DNA of 64,000 nucleotides from Proteles cristata cristata (taxonomy: Eukaryota > Chordata > Mammalia > Carnivora > Hyaenidae): contig JAESUZ010000119.1 of NCBI GenBank assembly GCA_017311185.1, positions 1 through 64,000 on the forward strand, written 5' to 3'. Each line of letters begins with the position of its first letter. Positions within the stretch are counted from its first letter, which is position 1. Below the pieces are notes generated by a model. It was not told where the DNA came from. It did no database searches and was given only the letters and a program-made list of their open reading frames with translations. This document shows, in pieces, positions 49,670 through 61,479 of the stretch. The position numbers and the translations under genes were made by a program.

Positions 49670-49940
49670 AACATCAGTGGCTCCCATGTACTTCTAACTT
49701 AGCAGGCACTATGCTAAAAGTAATTATATACATTAGCCTTTTGAACCTTATCAGCAATTGAACGGTCGACAGTAGGGGGATGGGTATCATATTATCATTA
49801 GGCCCATTTGGTGGATGAGGAAACAGAGGCTCAGAGGGGTTAAGTGACTTGCTTGGGGTCCCTGGGCTAGTAAGTGGCAGAGGTCAAATGTGATCCCCTG
49901 GTGTGTGATTCTAAAGCTCCAGGCTGTCTCTGGCTGGGAG
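49670..49940 (-). repeat. MIR, antisense
   Basis: GCAGGCACTATGCTAAAAGT, GTGGATGAGGAAACAGAGGC and TAGTAAGTGGCAGAGGTCAA, reverse MIR order. Confidence 0.8.
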
Positions 49941-50225
49941 GTTTGCTTTGTTTTAAGGAGATTTCCAGGCATCCTAGGCACGACTGTCCTTTCCTACTGA
50001 ACGCTCTGCATCACAGCTGCAGGGGAATTGGGAACCTTCTCAGGGTCAGGGTGGGGAAGCCCTGAGGTCGGGGCTGGTTCTTTCCATTGACTAAAGGATT
50101 CCCATCTCTGTCCCCTGGAGGGGAATGGACGGGGGGGCACGGGGCTTAGCATGTCAGAATGGGATGATGGGATGGATCTGCATTTCAACTCAGGGACTGG
50201 CAGATTGTTTAAAGGGCAACTGCTT

Positions 50226-50382
50226 AACCATGAGAGACTCTTGAATGCTGACAAAGACTGAGGACTGATGGATGTGGGGAGGAGGGATGGGCATGGAGGA
50301 GGGCACTTGTGGGGATGAGCACTGGGTGTTATGTGGAAACTAATTTGACAGTAAACTATTTGTAAAAAAAAAAAAAAAAAAA
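50226..50382 (+). mobile_element. Recent 5'-truncated L1, 157 bp
   Basis: Carries the carnivoran L1 3' end (GATGAGCACTGGGTGTTATG, AATTTGACAGTAAACTATTT) and an A tail, flanked by a perfect 15-bp duplication AAAGGGCAACTGCTT (50211-50225 and 50383-50397). Confidence 0.93.
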
Positions 50383-50397
50383 AAAGGGCAACTGCTT

Positions 50398-51104
50398 GAC
50401 CAGACTCTCTGGGAAGGCTCCGCAAGTAATTTCAAATAAGTCCAAACTACTCCACCACCAGTTCGGGGAAGGAACAAAAGACTCAGTATAATCTAGTATA
50501 AGGAAAGACCAAGTGTAAACATGTATTTTGAAGCGAAATGTCACCGATCATGCTGTTGGTGCAGGGCTGGCCCCCGGGGGCTAAACTGTGAAGTAGGAGT
50601 CTATCTTCAGAACCTTCCTGCTTCCTTTTCAGGTACCTTCCTCCTGACTGTCCCCTCAGGTCATCTGTGCCCTCCTGCTGCTTGGAGTTCCATGGGGCTC
50701 CTTACTACTATCTCAGGTGCCCTGTCCTCCCTAGCAGTGCCCCCTTCAAGGGAGACTCTGTCTCCCTTCCTTAAACCAAACTACCTGGTTTGAGGGCCAC
50801 TCCTAAAGGGCAAATTAGAGAAATTTATTTGTGTCAATGGCAGATAATGACTTAACATGTTTTGCTCGGTCAGATCACAAGGGCTTTAACCCACAGATTT
50901 CAGTCAGTGGTATTTCAGGCATGGGTGGGGCGTGGGGGTGGGGAGGGAACAAGATGGGGGCTGAGCGACAGTGGGAGGGGGTAGGTTGTTTTTCAGTGAT
51001 CTTCAAATCTGGCCAAGTAGGCTACATGTTACTCTGGCTACAGGTAAGTCTGTCTGGATTGACAGAGAAGGATAAATACTGTGTCCTTATACTTGTGCTG
51101 TATT
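50398..51104. other. Intronic (inferred), nothing recognised
   Basis: No repeat or exon assigned. Confidence 0.45.
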
Positions 51105-51392
51105 CTTTCTAGAACATGGTGGAAAGAGCACTGGAATAGTAATCAGGAGACCTGAGTTCTGGCCTGGTTTTGCCCCTGGCTACCAGAACAATGTTGAAAA
51201 AGTCCTGTAACCATTCTGGGCCCCAGTTTCTCCTAAACATAAAACGAGAGAATCAGGGCTGCAAATTTATATTTACTTGGGTGCTTATTTGATGAATGAT
51301 ACCCCTATTTTGACAGGGAGCTCCATGAAGCCATATGCCAATGGTCTAGAACACTATCTGGCACATAGCAGCGCTCAACAAATGGAATACTA
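51105..51392 (+). repeat. MIR
   Basis: GTGGAAAGAGCACTGGAATA, GACCTGAGTTCTGGCCTGGT and TATCTGGCACATAGCAGCGC in MIR order. Confidence 0.8.
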
Positions 51393-51427
51393 GAATGAAT
51401 GAATGAATGAATGAATGAATGAATGAA
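51393..51427. repeat. (GAAT)n microsatellite
   Basis: About eight GAAT units at the 3' end of the MIR. Confidence 0.93.
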
Positions 51428-52490
51428 CTGAATCAATGAATGGCAAAGCAACTTCTGAGGTTGCTGCCGGTTCTAATAGTCTAAGCCTTGACCCTGTCAG
51501 ACGCAGCTGTGCCTCTGAGTGGAGAGACCCTGACCAAGGGCTGGGTGAAGCCCTCAGGCCCTTGTGCTCGGGACCATTGGGTGCAGGAGCAGCCTCTGAG
51601 ACCATAGGTAGCAGGCAAAGGCTTCTGTGAGGCCCGGGATGCCTGCAGGATGCTGGATGGGAGGGCAGTTAAGGGTTGTAGGAAGGGCAGGGTCAGTCAG
51701 AAGGAGTCAGGAGAGTAACTTTTACACAGTTTTCTGTAAAACGGGAAGCCGAGATAACAGAGACCTGATGGGTGTCTGGGCTGAGGTAGGAAAAGTGCCG
51801 AGTTGCATGGTGACTCAAGGTCAGGAGCTGGAATGGGGCCCAGAGCTCTCAAGCCTCCACTCACCCCCTTGGGGCTGCCCCTGGCTCCAGGCCAACTCCC
51901 TGAATAGCTCCCCCATCCCCACCCCCTCCACAATTCCAGTGTCTCAGCCGCTGCCCTCCCCCAGCGCTACATGGAATCCTACCACCCCTCAACCTCGGCC
52001 CCCCTCCAAGGACTCCAGTGCAGTCACCCATCAGAGCTCTCAGCGGTCCACTTCTGGGCATGCCTGCCCCCCTTCTCAGTGTCTGCTAGGCCGCATTCGC
52101 GCTCTGACGCAACTCCTCCCCTTCTTACGCAAAAGAGGGGAGGTTGGCTGGCACAGCCTCCCCTCCCCCTCTTAACACACCCCCTGCTTCCCCTCCTCCA
52201 CGCCTGGGCCCCCTGGTAGGACCCTCTCAGGCATTATTCTGAGGCACTGAGATTTTCTCCCATGGCCACACTCTTTCCTCCAGCACCCTTCCCATTTTAA
52301 CAGGGGCTACAGTTTCAGTCCAAAAGAATGAATCTTTTAAGAGTGAAATTTCAGGTATTAGTGAGTGGAGTGAAAGATTATTTATGGGGGCAGGGGCCCT
52401 TCCCAGAATTCTTGAGATAACACTTGGGAGGTGGTTACCTCCATACTCTGCTCTGGGTGCTCATTAGGCCAATTCTGGCCTTTGCTGCCC
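51428..52490. other. Intronic (inferred), nothing recognised
   Basis: Holds a 182-residue open frame at 51627-52175, Pro/Ser-rich at its end and without a recognisable domain. Probably chance. Confidence 0.4.
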
Positions 52491-52660
52491 AGGGAGTTGG
52501 GAGACCAAAGTTCTGGTTCCGGCACTGCCATTAAACTTGTCTGTGTGACCTTGGGCAAGTCAGTTAATCTCTCTGAGTCTCAGTTTCTTCATCTGTGAAA
52601 TGGGAATAATTACCCCATGCTCTACCCACCTTGATGGAGCTGTTATGAAAAGTAAAGGAG
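52490..52660 (+). repeat. MIR
   Basis: GTCTGTGTGACCTTGGGCAA, TCTCAGTTTCTTCATCTGTG and AAATGGGAATAATTACC, strong MIR core. Confidence 0.85.
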
Positions 52661-52661
<1 letters not shown>

Positions 52662-52726
<65 letters not shown>

Positions 52727-52835
52727 CTTGAAAGCAAAAGCCAGTTGTGTGTGTGTGTGGGCGTGTGTGTGTGTGTGTGTGTGTGTGCGTGTGCCTGAGA
52801 GAGCATGAAAGCAAGAGCCAGAGAAAGAGAGAGAG
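52662..52835. repeat. Duplicated (GT)n(GA)n microsatellite block
   Basis: Two (GT)n tracts (52664-52708, 52746-52795). GCTTGAAAGCAAAAGCCAG (52726-52744) recurs as GCATGAAAGCAAGAGCCAG (52803-52821), a tandem step of 77 bp. Confidence 0.9.
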
Positions 52836-54285
52836 CTTTCTAAATGGCAAGGTCCCGGACAAATACCAGGAATTATTATGTCTCCCTTCTGCTGTGCTTG
52901 AAGGACCCATTCAGGTTGCATGGCAGTGCTCTCCTTTTATGAAAAATGTCAGTGTGCCCCAGAACCTTTCCTCTTTTTCATCCTGTCTCTCCTCTAGGGT
53001 TTGGTCCTTAGCCAGATTTAGTCTCCTGTGCACCTCTGCTCTGCTTTAAGAACATCTCTTGCTCTGCCCCTGTCCCCTTCACCGTCTGTCATATCACCCA
53101 CAAGCCTTCTTTTACCATCTAGGAGCTTCTAGCCATTCTCTCTCTCCGGCCACGGCCATGGGTATGCCCAATGCTCCTTCAGCCCTGACCTCAGCCCACT
53201 CCCAGCAAAGCTTTTAAGAGGAAGAATTGGTAGTGGGGGATGGAGGGTGGTAATGATTGAACCTGACAGTTTGCTATGGAGGCTCAACACAGTGCAGAAC
53301 ACCCAGCATGTGCTCAAGAAACATACTATTGTTTGGTTATGCGTGGGGAGGGGGTAGATTTGGGGGTGGAGTCTGCTTTGGGGCCCCTGAAATCCTGCCA
53401 GATAGGCAATTGCCTGCTCCACGTCTAGATTTGCCAGGCCCTGCTAGCCTTCTCTTCCCACCGATCTTCACCTTCACCTCTCAACCCTGAGAATGGGCTG
53501 GGCTCTTTATCTGCAGGACCTGCATGCTAGAATGTTATCTCGGGCCTCCCTGGCCTAGTGCCACAGTTTCTTTGGTGACCCCACCTTTGCCCCAGGGATG
53601 AGAGGCTGGGAGCAGTTTGGGGCACCTTCTGAATTTCCCAGCATAAGCAATCAGCTCCCTCTGAAGGACCACACCCAAGAGTCTTTCTACCAGAGGAAAC
53701 TCGGGTTTCCTCCCCAGAATCAGGGGCCCCTGAGCTTTTTCCTCGAGGCTGGAGAGTAATGCCTACACAGATATTGTAGTTGTGCTCCTGCGCTAGGAGC
53801 CATGGCAGTCCCCTTGGCCTGGCAAATACTGTAGAGAAGGTGTCTCCCGGATTGCGGGAGCAAAGTGCTTGCTTGCCTCCGAATGCTCCCTTGGGGCTTC
53901 ATTTCACCCCTCCCCCCTGCAAAGGAGGACTACAGAAGCAAAGGTGACCTTGCCAGGCCTTGCCAGGGACCGGTGATGGGGCAGCAATGCATGGCCTCAT
54001 TTTGTTGGCCCCCACCCACCTGCCTCCCTCCCTCTGCCTGCTGCTGGGCCCTCATGTTGGCAGGCGGCTCTGGGGGAGGTAAGACTCTGGAGGCCACCAA
54101 GAAAGCTGGTCCCATTACAGAGATGGCGAAGGCAGTCTCAGGGGCCCAAGGATGAAGCAGTTGGAGCAGGGGTATGACTCTGAGGTAAGTGAGGGAAGAG
54201 GGAAATCAATAGTACAGAGTCTAGGTCTTTGGTGGAGGCTGGAGGTTGGTAAGAAAGATCACAGACTCTCACATTTGTTAAATCA
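52836..54285. other. Intronic (inferred), nothing recognised
   Basis: No SINE, L1 or exon assigned. Confidence 0.4.
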
Positions 54286-54289
54286 GTAA

Positions 54290-54545
54290 TGGAAAGAGTA
54301 ATGATAATAATAATAACTACTACTTATTGAGAGTTTAATATGTTCCAGGCACTGTGCCAAGCGTTTTTCATGCATTATTTCATTTATGCCTCACAACAAC
54401 CTATGTAATTTTTGTTGTTGTTTTTACAGATGACACATGAGGAAATAGCTCGGGGAGGTTGTGACCAGCCCAATGTCACACGCCTAGAGCTGAGATTTGA
54501 GGACCTTGTTGACTCTGAAACCCACACTCTTCACCCCTAACCGAA
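54290..54545 (-). repeat. MIR, antisense
   Basis: TTCCAGGCACTGTGCCAAGC, TTACAGATGACACATGAGGA and CAATGTCACACGCCTAGAGC. Confidence 0.8.
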
Positions 54546-54754
54546 CCCTCACTGCTTCTGCTCCAAGCATGTGCCCCGTGGTCAAAGGGCCCACCAGGTA
54601 CCCTCCAGCATGGTTTGGGCTCCCAATGCCCCGAGAGCCTCGGTTACCTAGAATTGACTTTTCTTCGCCTGCTTTTTGCCCCTAAGAGCCCAACAGTTGC
54701 AATCAGGGATTCATTTAAGAGCATCCAATGGATGGAACAGGGGTCACACAAGAG

Positions 54755-54900
54755 ACACATGATCAGGAAAGAGACCAACTTTTGCTCTTGGCTCTGCCAT
54801 GAAATTGTCACGTGACCCCAGGCAGGTTGAATCCTCTTTTAAGATCTCAGTTTCCACACCTGCCCAGACATTCTCTCTGGTACCAGGCAGGAATCAGTAA
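54755..54900 (+). repeat. MIR
   Basis: CTCTTGGCTCTGCCATGAAA, GTGACCCCAGGCAGGTTGAA and CTCAGTTTCCACACCTGCC. Confidence 0.65.
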
Positions 54901-55959
54901 TGTATAAAATCTAAGAGTATCAAATTCTTAGTAATGGGCCACTGACCACCCCCTCCTCCATGGAAGAAGGCCTGCCAATTCGAAAGTGCCCCCACTCCCC
55001 ACTCCGGGCTCACCCTTTGGTGAATCTGCTGTAACACTCACCACCACCCTCAGCATCTGATCTGGGACCCACTCAAGACCTCCATGCCAGGAGGTAGCTC
55101 CTTACCAACCAAGCCCTCTCTCCCTGAACATGCATCAATTTCCCTTTCAGTCACTACTTTGAGATGACCTTGATTTGCCCTTTCCTCCCCTTCTTCCTCT
55201 CCTTAACCCCTGGTCGCTATTGCCCTGGGAACAGCATCCTTCTTTTCTCCTGGCAAACATGTCTGACGCACACCAGCTGGCTTCCTCCTTGAACGCGCAA
55301 TTCTCCCCTTTGGCCTACTTGGCATCTTCTGGCCTCTTTGGGTCATGTTTTGATTTCCCACATATTCAGAGACATGGAAGGAGCCTTGAGGATCAATTAG
55401 TTCAATTCCCTCCTTTTATGAGCTAGGAAAGAGAAATTAGGATAGAGCAAATGATTTGCCCAGGATGATACTGTTAGGCCGGGGTTTCATCCAGGTCTGT
55501 CTGATTTGGGGGCTGCTCCTCTTACTATCTTTGTCCTTTAGGCAAGGCCTTAGCCCACCAGCCGCCCTTTCCCTACCCTTCTCCGAATGCACCTCTTGTC
55601 CATGTCACCCCACTTGGCACGGATTCTATTCCCTGATTGCTTTCCAGGTGTATATAGCTAGGTTTCCAAACAAAAAAGTAGTCCCAGGGTGAGGGCGCCA
55701 ACTAATTCCTCCTACCTGAAGGAGGTACAAAGCAGGGGAAATGACCTGCCTAGGGTCATACAGCTCATTAGCAGAAGAACCGGGAACAGGATATGGGCCT
55801 CCTAGTCTCTGTTAGGGCCCACTTCTACCACATTGTGATGCGGGGCACCTCTATTCCTCTCCCATTCCCCTCCCTTCTGTACTCTACTGAAATGTTTCCT
55901 TCTTGCCCCTTCCTCTCCTTTTTATCTTCTCCTCCTTCCTAACTTCTGCCTTTTTCACA
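54901..55959. other. Intronic (inferred), mostly unassigned
   Basis: A piece at about 55385-55490 (GAGCCTTGAGGATCAATTAG, GATTTGCCCAGGATGATACT) looks like an old repeat. Nothing else recognised. Confidence 0.4.
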
Positions 55960-56155
55960 AACCTGCTGGATTTCAGAGCAGGAAGGGACCTCAGAGATCA
56001 TTTGAATCTGCCTATCACTTGACAGAAGAGAAAACTGAGACCAGCAGATGGGAAGTCTTTGGCATGGAATCAGCCAGCTAAGTAGTGGCCCAGCTGGGAT
56101 GCAAGGCCGGGTCCCCAACTCCAAGTTCAGTGCTCTCTCAACCATCGTCTTCCCA
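55960..56155 (-). repeat. Old mammalian interspersed repeat, unassigned
   Basis: AGGAAGGGACCTCAGAGATC, GAGAAAACTGAGACCAGCAG and CAGTGCTCTCTCAACCATCG follow a known ancient repeat order. The same family occurs near 62380. Confidence 0.6.
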
Positions 56156-56159
56156 TCTG

Positions 56160-58870
56160 AGCCTTATGTCTAGAGTCCTTCTTACTTGAAAATCCCCCTT
56201 CACCTGCCATCCAGGTTCAGCAAGATCTGAGCACACTTGTGCCCAGGGTCATACAGCGTCCCTGGGGAAAGGTGGAAGAAGCACAGAGGCCGGTAACCAC
56301 TCACATCCTCCCACATCCCACCCCAGGAGGCCCTCGCCTGGCCTTGCTGAGAGTGGTGACTATCAAGTATGTGTTGAGATAAAGCCATAGCCTCTCAGAT
56401 TCTAGGTTCATGGCCTAGACAGTGGCGTCAAAGCCCGAGCTGGCTGCAAAACGAGGTCAGTTCACTGTCCTCCCAATGGAAAAATCTTGTAAAATCAATA
56501 GCACTTATAACGTCAACAGACCCAGAGACCTTTCCTCTGTTTGTTTTTTCCTCCTGAGCCGCTCCTTCTCACCCACCCTACTGTGAAGGCATAGACAACA
56601 CAGGAATCTGGCAAGTGAAGCCAAGAATCTGCAAAGGCCAGTCCCCAGGTCCCAGAGCCCCTGAACCTAAGGCGGAGAGAGGGCATGTTGAGGTATGAAT
56701 GACTCCTGAAGACCCCTGCCACAGCCCTCCTGGATCTCTCAGGCAAATGCTCATCAAATCCAAGGCCCTCCCTGCTGGCTCCTGGTTGCGAATAACCAGA
56801 AGCTACAGTAGAGATTCTGGAAGCTGAGCCCTACCCCAGCTTCACCTCACTGGGCCTTTGCTAAGGAAGAGAACAACTAGAAAGCCAATTAGACAACAAC
56901 ATGGGGCCTTCCTGCACTGGAAAGTGTCTGAGGCCCTCAGACTGGAGTGGATGTTGGCCCTTTTCCCAGACATCCTTCCCCTGCCTCCAGTGGGTGTATC
57001 CTACCTTCCCTCCATGCACACAGAGGGTGGTGCCCCTGTGTTGTTATTTGCATGGTCACAAACAGGCTTCTTCCTCCTGTCTCTAAACTGGTCGTATCAC
57101 AGAGCCTGAAATTTTTACTATTAAATGCAGTTCTTTATATGAAAGTGTTGTCTATTTATTTCAGCCTGGATTCATTCAACAAATATTTATTGACCACCTA
57201 CTCTGTGTCAGACACTGGTAGCTTCTATCAACTGTGTTTTGTGTTATTGAAGACTATTGTGCCTCATGAGTTTCCTTTGAGCATGGAGGGCCAGATGAAA
57301 TAGATTTTTTTTTTTTTTTTTTTTTTTTGCTCCTAGGCAAAGAAAGATTGAGGCTGAGATACAAAGGCAGGTCCTGAGAGTAAGTGTGTGCCAGGGTGTG
57401 GGTCTCTATACACGGGGGACATAGAGGCATGGGCACCTAGATTGGTGAAGTGGGAGATGCCTCCTTCATTCACACCCATACGACCAGGGACAAACATCAC
57501 ACCCCAGAGGAATTGTCCCAGGTGACAGCAAGAGGCAGGCATAAGGACAATCACAAGGCCTTCCACAGCTAAGGCACAACTGTGCCCTCTTCCCTCAGTC
57601 CCCATAGCAGGGTTCCTTGCCTGTTGGCTTCCCAAGCAAGGCAAAGGGCAAGATATTTGGGAAGAAATGGTTCCCTCTTTTCTGATATGTCCTGTGGGCA
57701 CTAAGTTTGGTTCCTTTGCTGGTCAAGATATACCCAATGTGCTGAAAGACAACCAGGTAGCTGTTCAGTGGAAAGTTTTCCTGGTTAGACACCCCACCCT
57801 CAATGCCTGAATGCATGAACTGGATTTCACAGCTCATCTTCTCCTAGGCAAGGCCTTGGCCCCGGGCCTGCTCCCCCAACCCTGCCCTCTGGGCGATCTT
57901 GGTCAAGGACGCCAAAGGAATTGGTGGCAGGGGTTGGGAGCAAAGCCCAGGTTTCCTGGATACCGGCCTGGCACGTCTGCCACCAGCCCCTGCTACCTCT
58001 CCCTCTCATCTCTTGCCCTTTGTGCTGCTCTGTCTGCACCCTCTGGAGGCATGTGCCTCACACACAGCCGACTAGCATTCACTGGGTGAGACGTTTCTGC
58101 CCAACACCATTCAGCAGTTCAGCCATATGGGGCATAGGGAATCTGGCGGTCTGCTGCCCGCGGGGGCCAGGCCTGGTGGGGAGAGGAGGGCAGGCCACTC
58201 TACTGGTCTGAGACCTGCAGAGTCGGGTCCCTAAGCCCATCATCGTTTTTTCCCTCGGGGACCCTAAGTGCAGCCCCTACACTTGGCAACCCTAGACCCA
58301 GGGCTGGGTCACCATGGGCCCCCCACTCCCAGGCTTGTTGCTATGACACATGGTTCCACAAGTGCTGAGCGGCACTGTAGGGGCCGGATGCAAACGGCAC
58401 GCAGCGGGGTCTAGCTGTGAGCCAGTTGGCCAGCTGACATTTCAGGGTCCAAAGAGCTTGTGTGTACTGGACAAGCTGTTTATTGTGGTCTTGGCACTGC
58501 CCGGCCCTTCAGGCAGCAACAAATGCTCCCAAACTGGGAAAGGAGAGGAAATAAGGAATCAGCCGTAGCCAAAGAGGACCTGGAACCTCTTCCCTCACAC
58601 CATTTGCTCCCTGCAGCTGACGTGCTGCTGGTGCCAACCATCGGAAGTGCCCCTGTGAGGGAACTGGAGGGGCAAGCCCCCCAAGCCTCTCTTCGCGAAG
58701 ACCTAGATCACAAATCATATACGTGCCCATATCGGTACCCTTCTGCCTGCCCTGCTCCCAGAGGCTGCTGTGGATGGAAGGTCAGGCAGTCAGTATTTGG
58801 ACAAGGAATGAGAAATCTTGATACCACAAGGTTTAAATGTGCTGAGGAACTGGTACCCCAAGTCTGCAGG
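56160..58870. other. Intronic (inferred), mostly unassigned
   Basis: Contains an old repeat start near 57170-57225 (CAACAAATATTTATTGACCA) and a T tract of about 24 at 57305-57328. No exon recognised. Confidence 0.4.

Positions 58871-58872
<2 letters not shown>

Positions 58873-58911
<39 letters not shown>
58873..58911. repeat. (AC)n microsatellite
   Basis: About 19 uninterrupted AC units. Confidence 0.95.
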
Positions 58912-58915
<4 letters not shown>

Positions 58916-59409
58916 TACCCATGCCCTCAGGGAGATGGTCATCAATGGGCCGTGATACAAATGCTCCTTTCTAGTCCTGGTTTGGTCCTTTCAGATATAC
59001 TCAGGGTTGACTACAGGCTGGGGAAAATGTAGCAAGGGCATGTGTGTTGGAGCACAGAGTGGGGTGGACAGGTGAGATAAAGAAGATCCCAACGGAGGGA
59101 AGCTGGGAAGCCAGAGTCCAGAGAAGTTGTGGAGAAGGCAGAACATTCCAGAAAACAACTGGCCCCAGCCATGCCCAGCAGCTGGTCTAGTCTGGCCTCT
59201 AGCCTGAGGGGAAGCCCTACTTGGGAGGCACAGAATCAGGGATAAGGGGCTCAACTCTGTCTCAAACTCTTGACTCCACCCAGGACTAAGGCCGCCAGGG
59301 CTGCACAAACAGAACTACCGAAGTATTTTCTGAGCATCCTGGTTAGGGCCTCTGGTTTGTCTGTGGTTTAGCAAGTAGTAAGTCCAGCTATGTGTGACAG
59401 ACACCTTCA

Positions 59410-59453
59410 ACACACACATGCGTGTGTGTGTGTGTGCACACACACACACACAC
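59410..59453. repeat. (CA)n(TG)n(CA)n palindromic tract
   Basis: CACACACATGCGTGTGTG followed by GTGTGTGTGCACACACAC, containing two self-complementary arms. Confidence 0.94.
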
Positions 59454-59459
59454 TGCAGC

Positions 59460-59735
59460 AGTTAACATTCACTGAGTGCCTACTTTGCACCAAACATAGT
59501 TCAAATCTCTTCATATACAGTATACACGTTATCTCAATTAACCCTCTCCAATCCCTAGAGGAGAATATTTATTTGAGTCATTCTCAATTTAGAGGGGAAA
59601 TCTGAGGCTCTGGCAAGTGAAACAATTTACTCAAAGTCCCACCAGGTAGAGCGAATGGCTGTAGAAGATTCAATTCGAGGTCTCTCTGCCTCCAAAGCCT
59701 GTGCTCAGTACACTACAGGGCCCTTGTGATTAAGC
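59460..59735 (-). repeat. MIR, antisense
   Basis: CACTGAGTGCCTACTTTGCA, GAGGGGAAATCTGAGGCTCT and TTACTCAAAGTCCCACCAGG. Confidence 0.65.
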
Positions 59736-59739
59736 CTAT

Positions 59740-61200
59740 TTGTCCCTTTACAGAAAAAAAAAACCCCTGGGGAAGGAAAGAAAGGAAGGGTAGGAGGGAA
59801 GATCCAAGAGCTTGGCCTCGGGAAAAGAACCACGATGATGAGAGGGATGGCGGATGAGGGTATGAAAAAGAGAGGATGGGCAGTGGAATGCCCACCAGAC
59901 GCCCGAGCTAAGATTATGTCTGCAGTCTTGCCTCTTGGTGACCCCTCTCACCCCCAGCATGGTGCCCGCCATCACACTGACACTCACTCAGTAAAACCGC
60001 TAAAGAACAAATAAGCCCAACATGGCGACCTTGGCGAATACACACAGACCAAGGTGTTGCCTCCCACTTGGTACGACCCAAGCTTTAAAGTGGCTTCCCC
60101 AGAGACTGGGTCACCAGACATTACTTAATCTCCCGCTCTGGCACGTGGCAGGCATTGCGAATAAAAAGACAAACCCAATAGGGTCCCTAGCTTTGAGACG
60201 TGGCCAGGTTGGCAGAGGAGATGTTAGATTTGCCCTGAGCCACCCCAAGAGGTCAATTGAGGTGAGGGGTGCAGGCTGTGCTCAGTCAGGGAACAGAACT
60301 AAGCCCTTGGGCCTCCCCAGGGATGGGGCTGTTGCCTTTCAGCTCCACTCTTGGAAGTGGGCAGCCCCACTGGAACCATTCTTCATTTGGTTGCTTCTAC
60401 AAATGCAGCGCAGAGCGGTCTCTAGGATAGTGCTGGCCGTTTTAACTGGCAAAGTGAGAACCTGAAACCGGCAAAGGCTGGGAGAAGGAGTGAGACCACA
60501 GGAGCTTACCCTTGCCCTCTCTCTCCTTAACGTCCGCCAGTGGACCCCCCCCCACCAGAAAGGGGAGAACACCTTTCTTCAGAGCTCTCCCCCACCGGCA
60601 CATCATCTCCTCCCTCCCCGGGAAGCCCAAGGCTTAGAGAAATGAATCCAAGTAATTAACTAATTAATGAATATAGATGGCAAAGTTGCTGAGGTTGCTG
60701 GAAAACACCCTGTTGCCGCCAACACACACAGCCCAGCCAGGCACCCGCCTCCCACCGTGGGCGAGAAGGAGGCTACAGAGGGACTACTTGACTGTGTCTC
60801 CCCAAGGCTCCAGCTGCAGCAGAAATGCCCGCCACCAATGCCAGGAGACCTACTTCTGGGAAGCACAGCCCCACTGCAAAGATGGCCCCACCAGCCGGGG
60901 CTGCATTCTGTTCGGTTACTCAGCATCAAGGGTATCCTATGGTCCAAGGAAGTCTGTCTGTAGGCTCTCCCAAAGCAAAGTGCAAGGCTGCAGGAGATGG
61001 ATGGATGGAGATAGGAGAAGGGGAGAGAAAAGGAGAAGGAGAGACCGAGAGACACACACAGCTGGCAGGAGCCCATCTCCAGCTGTTGGGCGGGCTGTTT
61101 CCTTTGATAAAGCACTTGGCAGTACTCCCAGTTCTGTAGTTTCTGGCCTGCGAAAGCACACCCGGAGCACGAGCCTGCCTGTGGGAGGACTTCAGCCTTG
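59740..61200. other. Intronic (inferred), nothing recognised
   Basis: Long opposite open frames at 60660-61544 and 60677-61444 run through the CTTT repeat and show no domain. Confidence 0.4.
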
Positions 61201-61205
61201 CTTTG

Positions 61206-61208
61206 TTT

Positions 61209-61287
<79 letters not shown>

Positions 61288-61290
61288 CTG
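61206..61290. repeat. (CTTT)n/(CT)n polypyrimidine tract
   Basis: About 85 bases, almost pure C and T on the plus strand. It creates the artefactual Phe/Leu/Ser and Lys/Glu-rich open frames here. Confidence 0.95.
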
Positions 61291-61444
61291 GAAAATGCCC
61301 CTCCCCTTCCAAGGAACCTCGCCTCTTCCCGCACCCTGGCAAAGTGAAGTTGTACCAACAGGTGATGTGGGCTGGGCAACCAGTGTGTTTTCACAGAAAG
61401 TCGGTGCCACAGAGGGCCTGAGACGGGTGTGCAGTGAGGCCTAG

Positions 61445-61475
61445 GCATGTGTGTGTGCGTGTGTGCGTGTGTGTA
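61445..61475. repeat. (GT)n imperfect microsatellite
   Basis: GTGTGTGTGCGTGTGTGCGT and onward. Confidence 0.9.
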
Positions 61476-61479
61476 GAGG

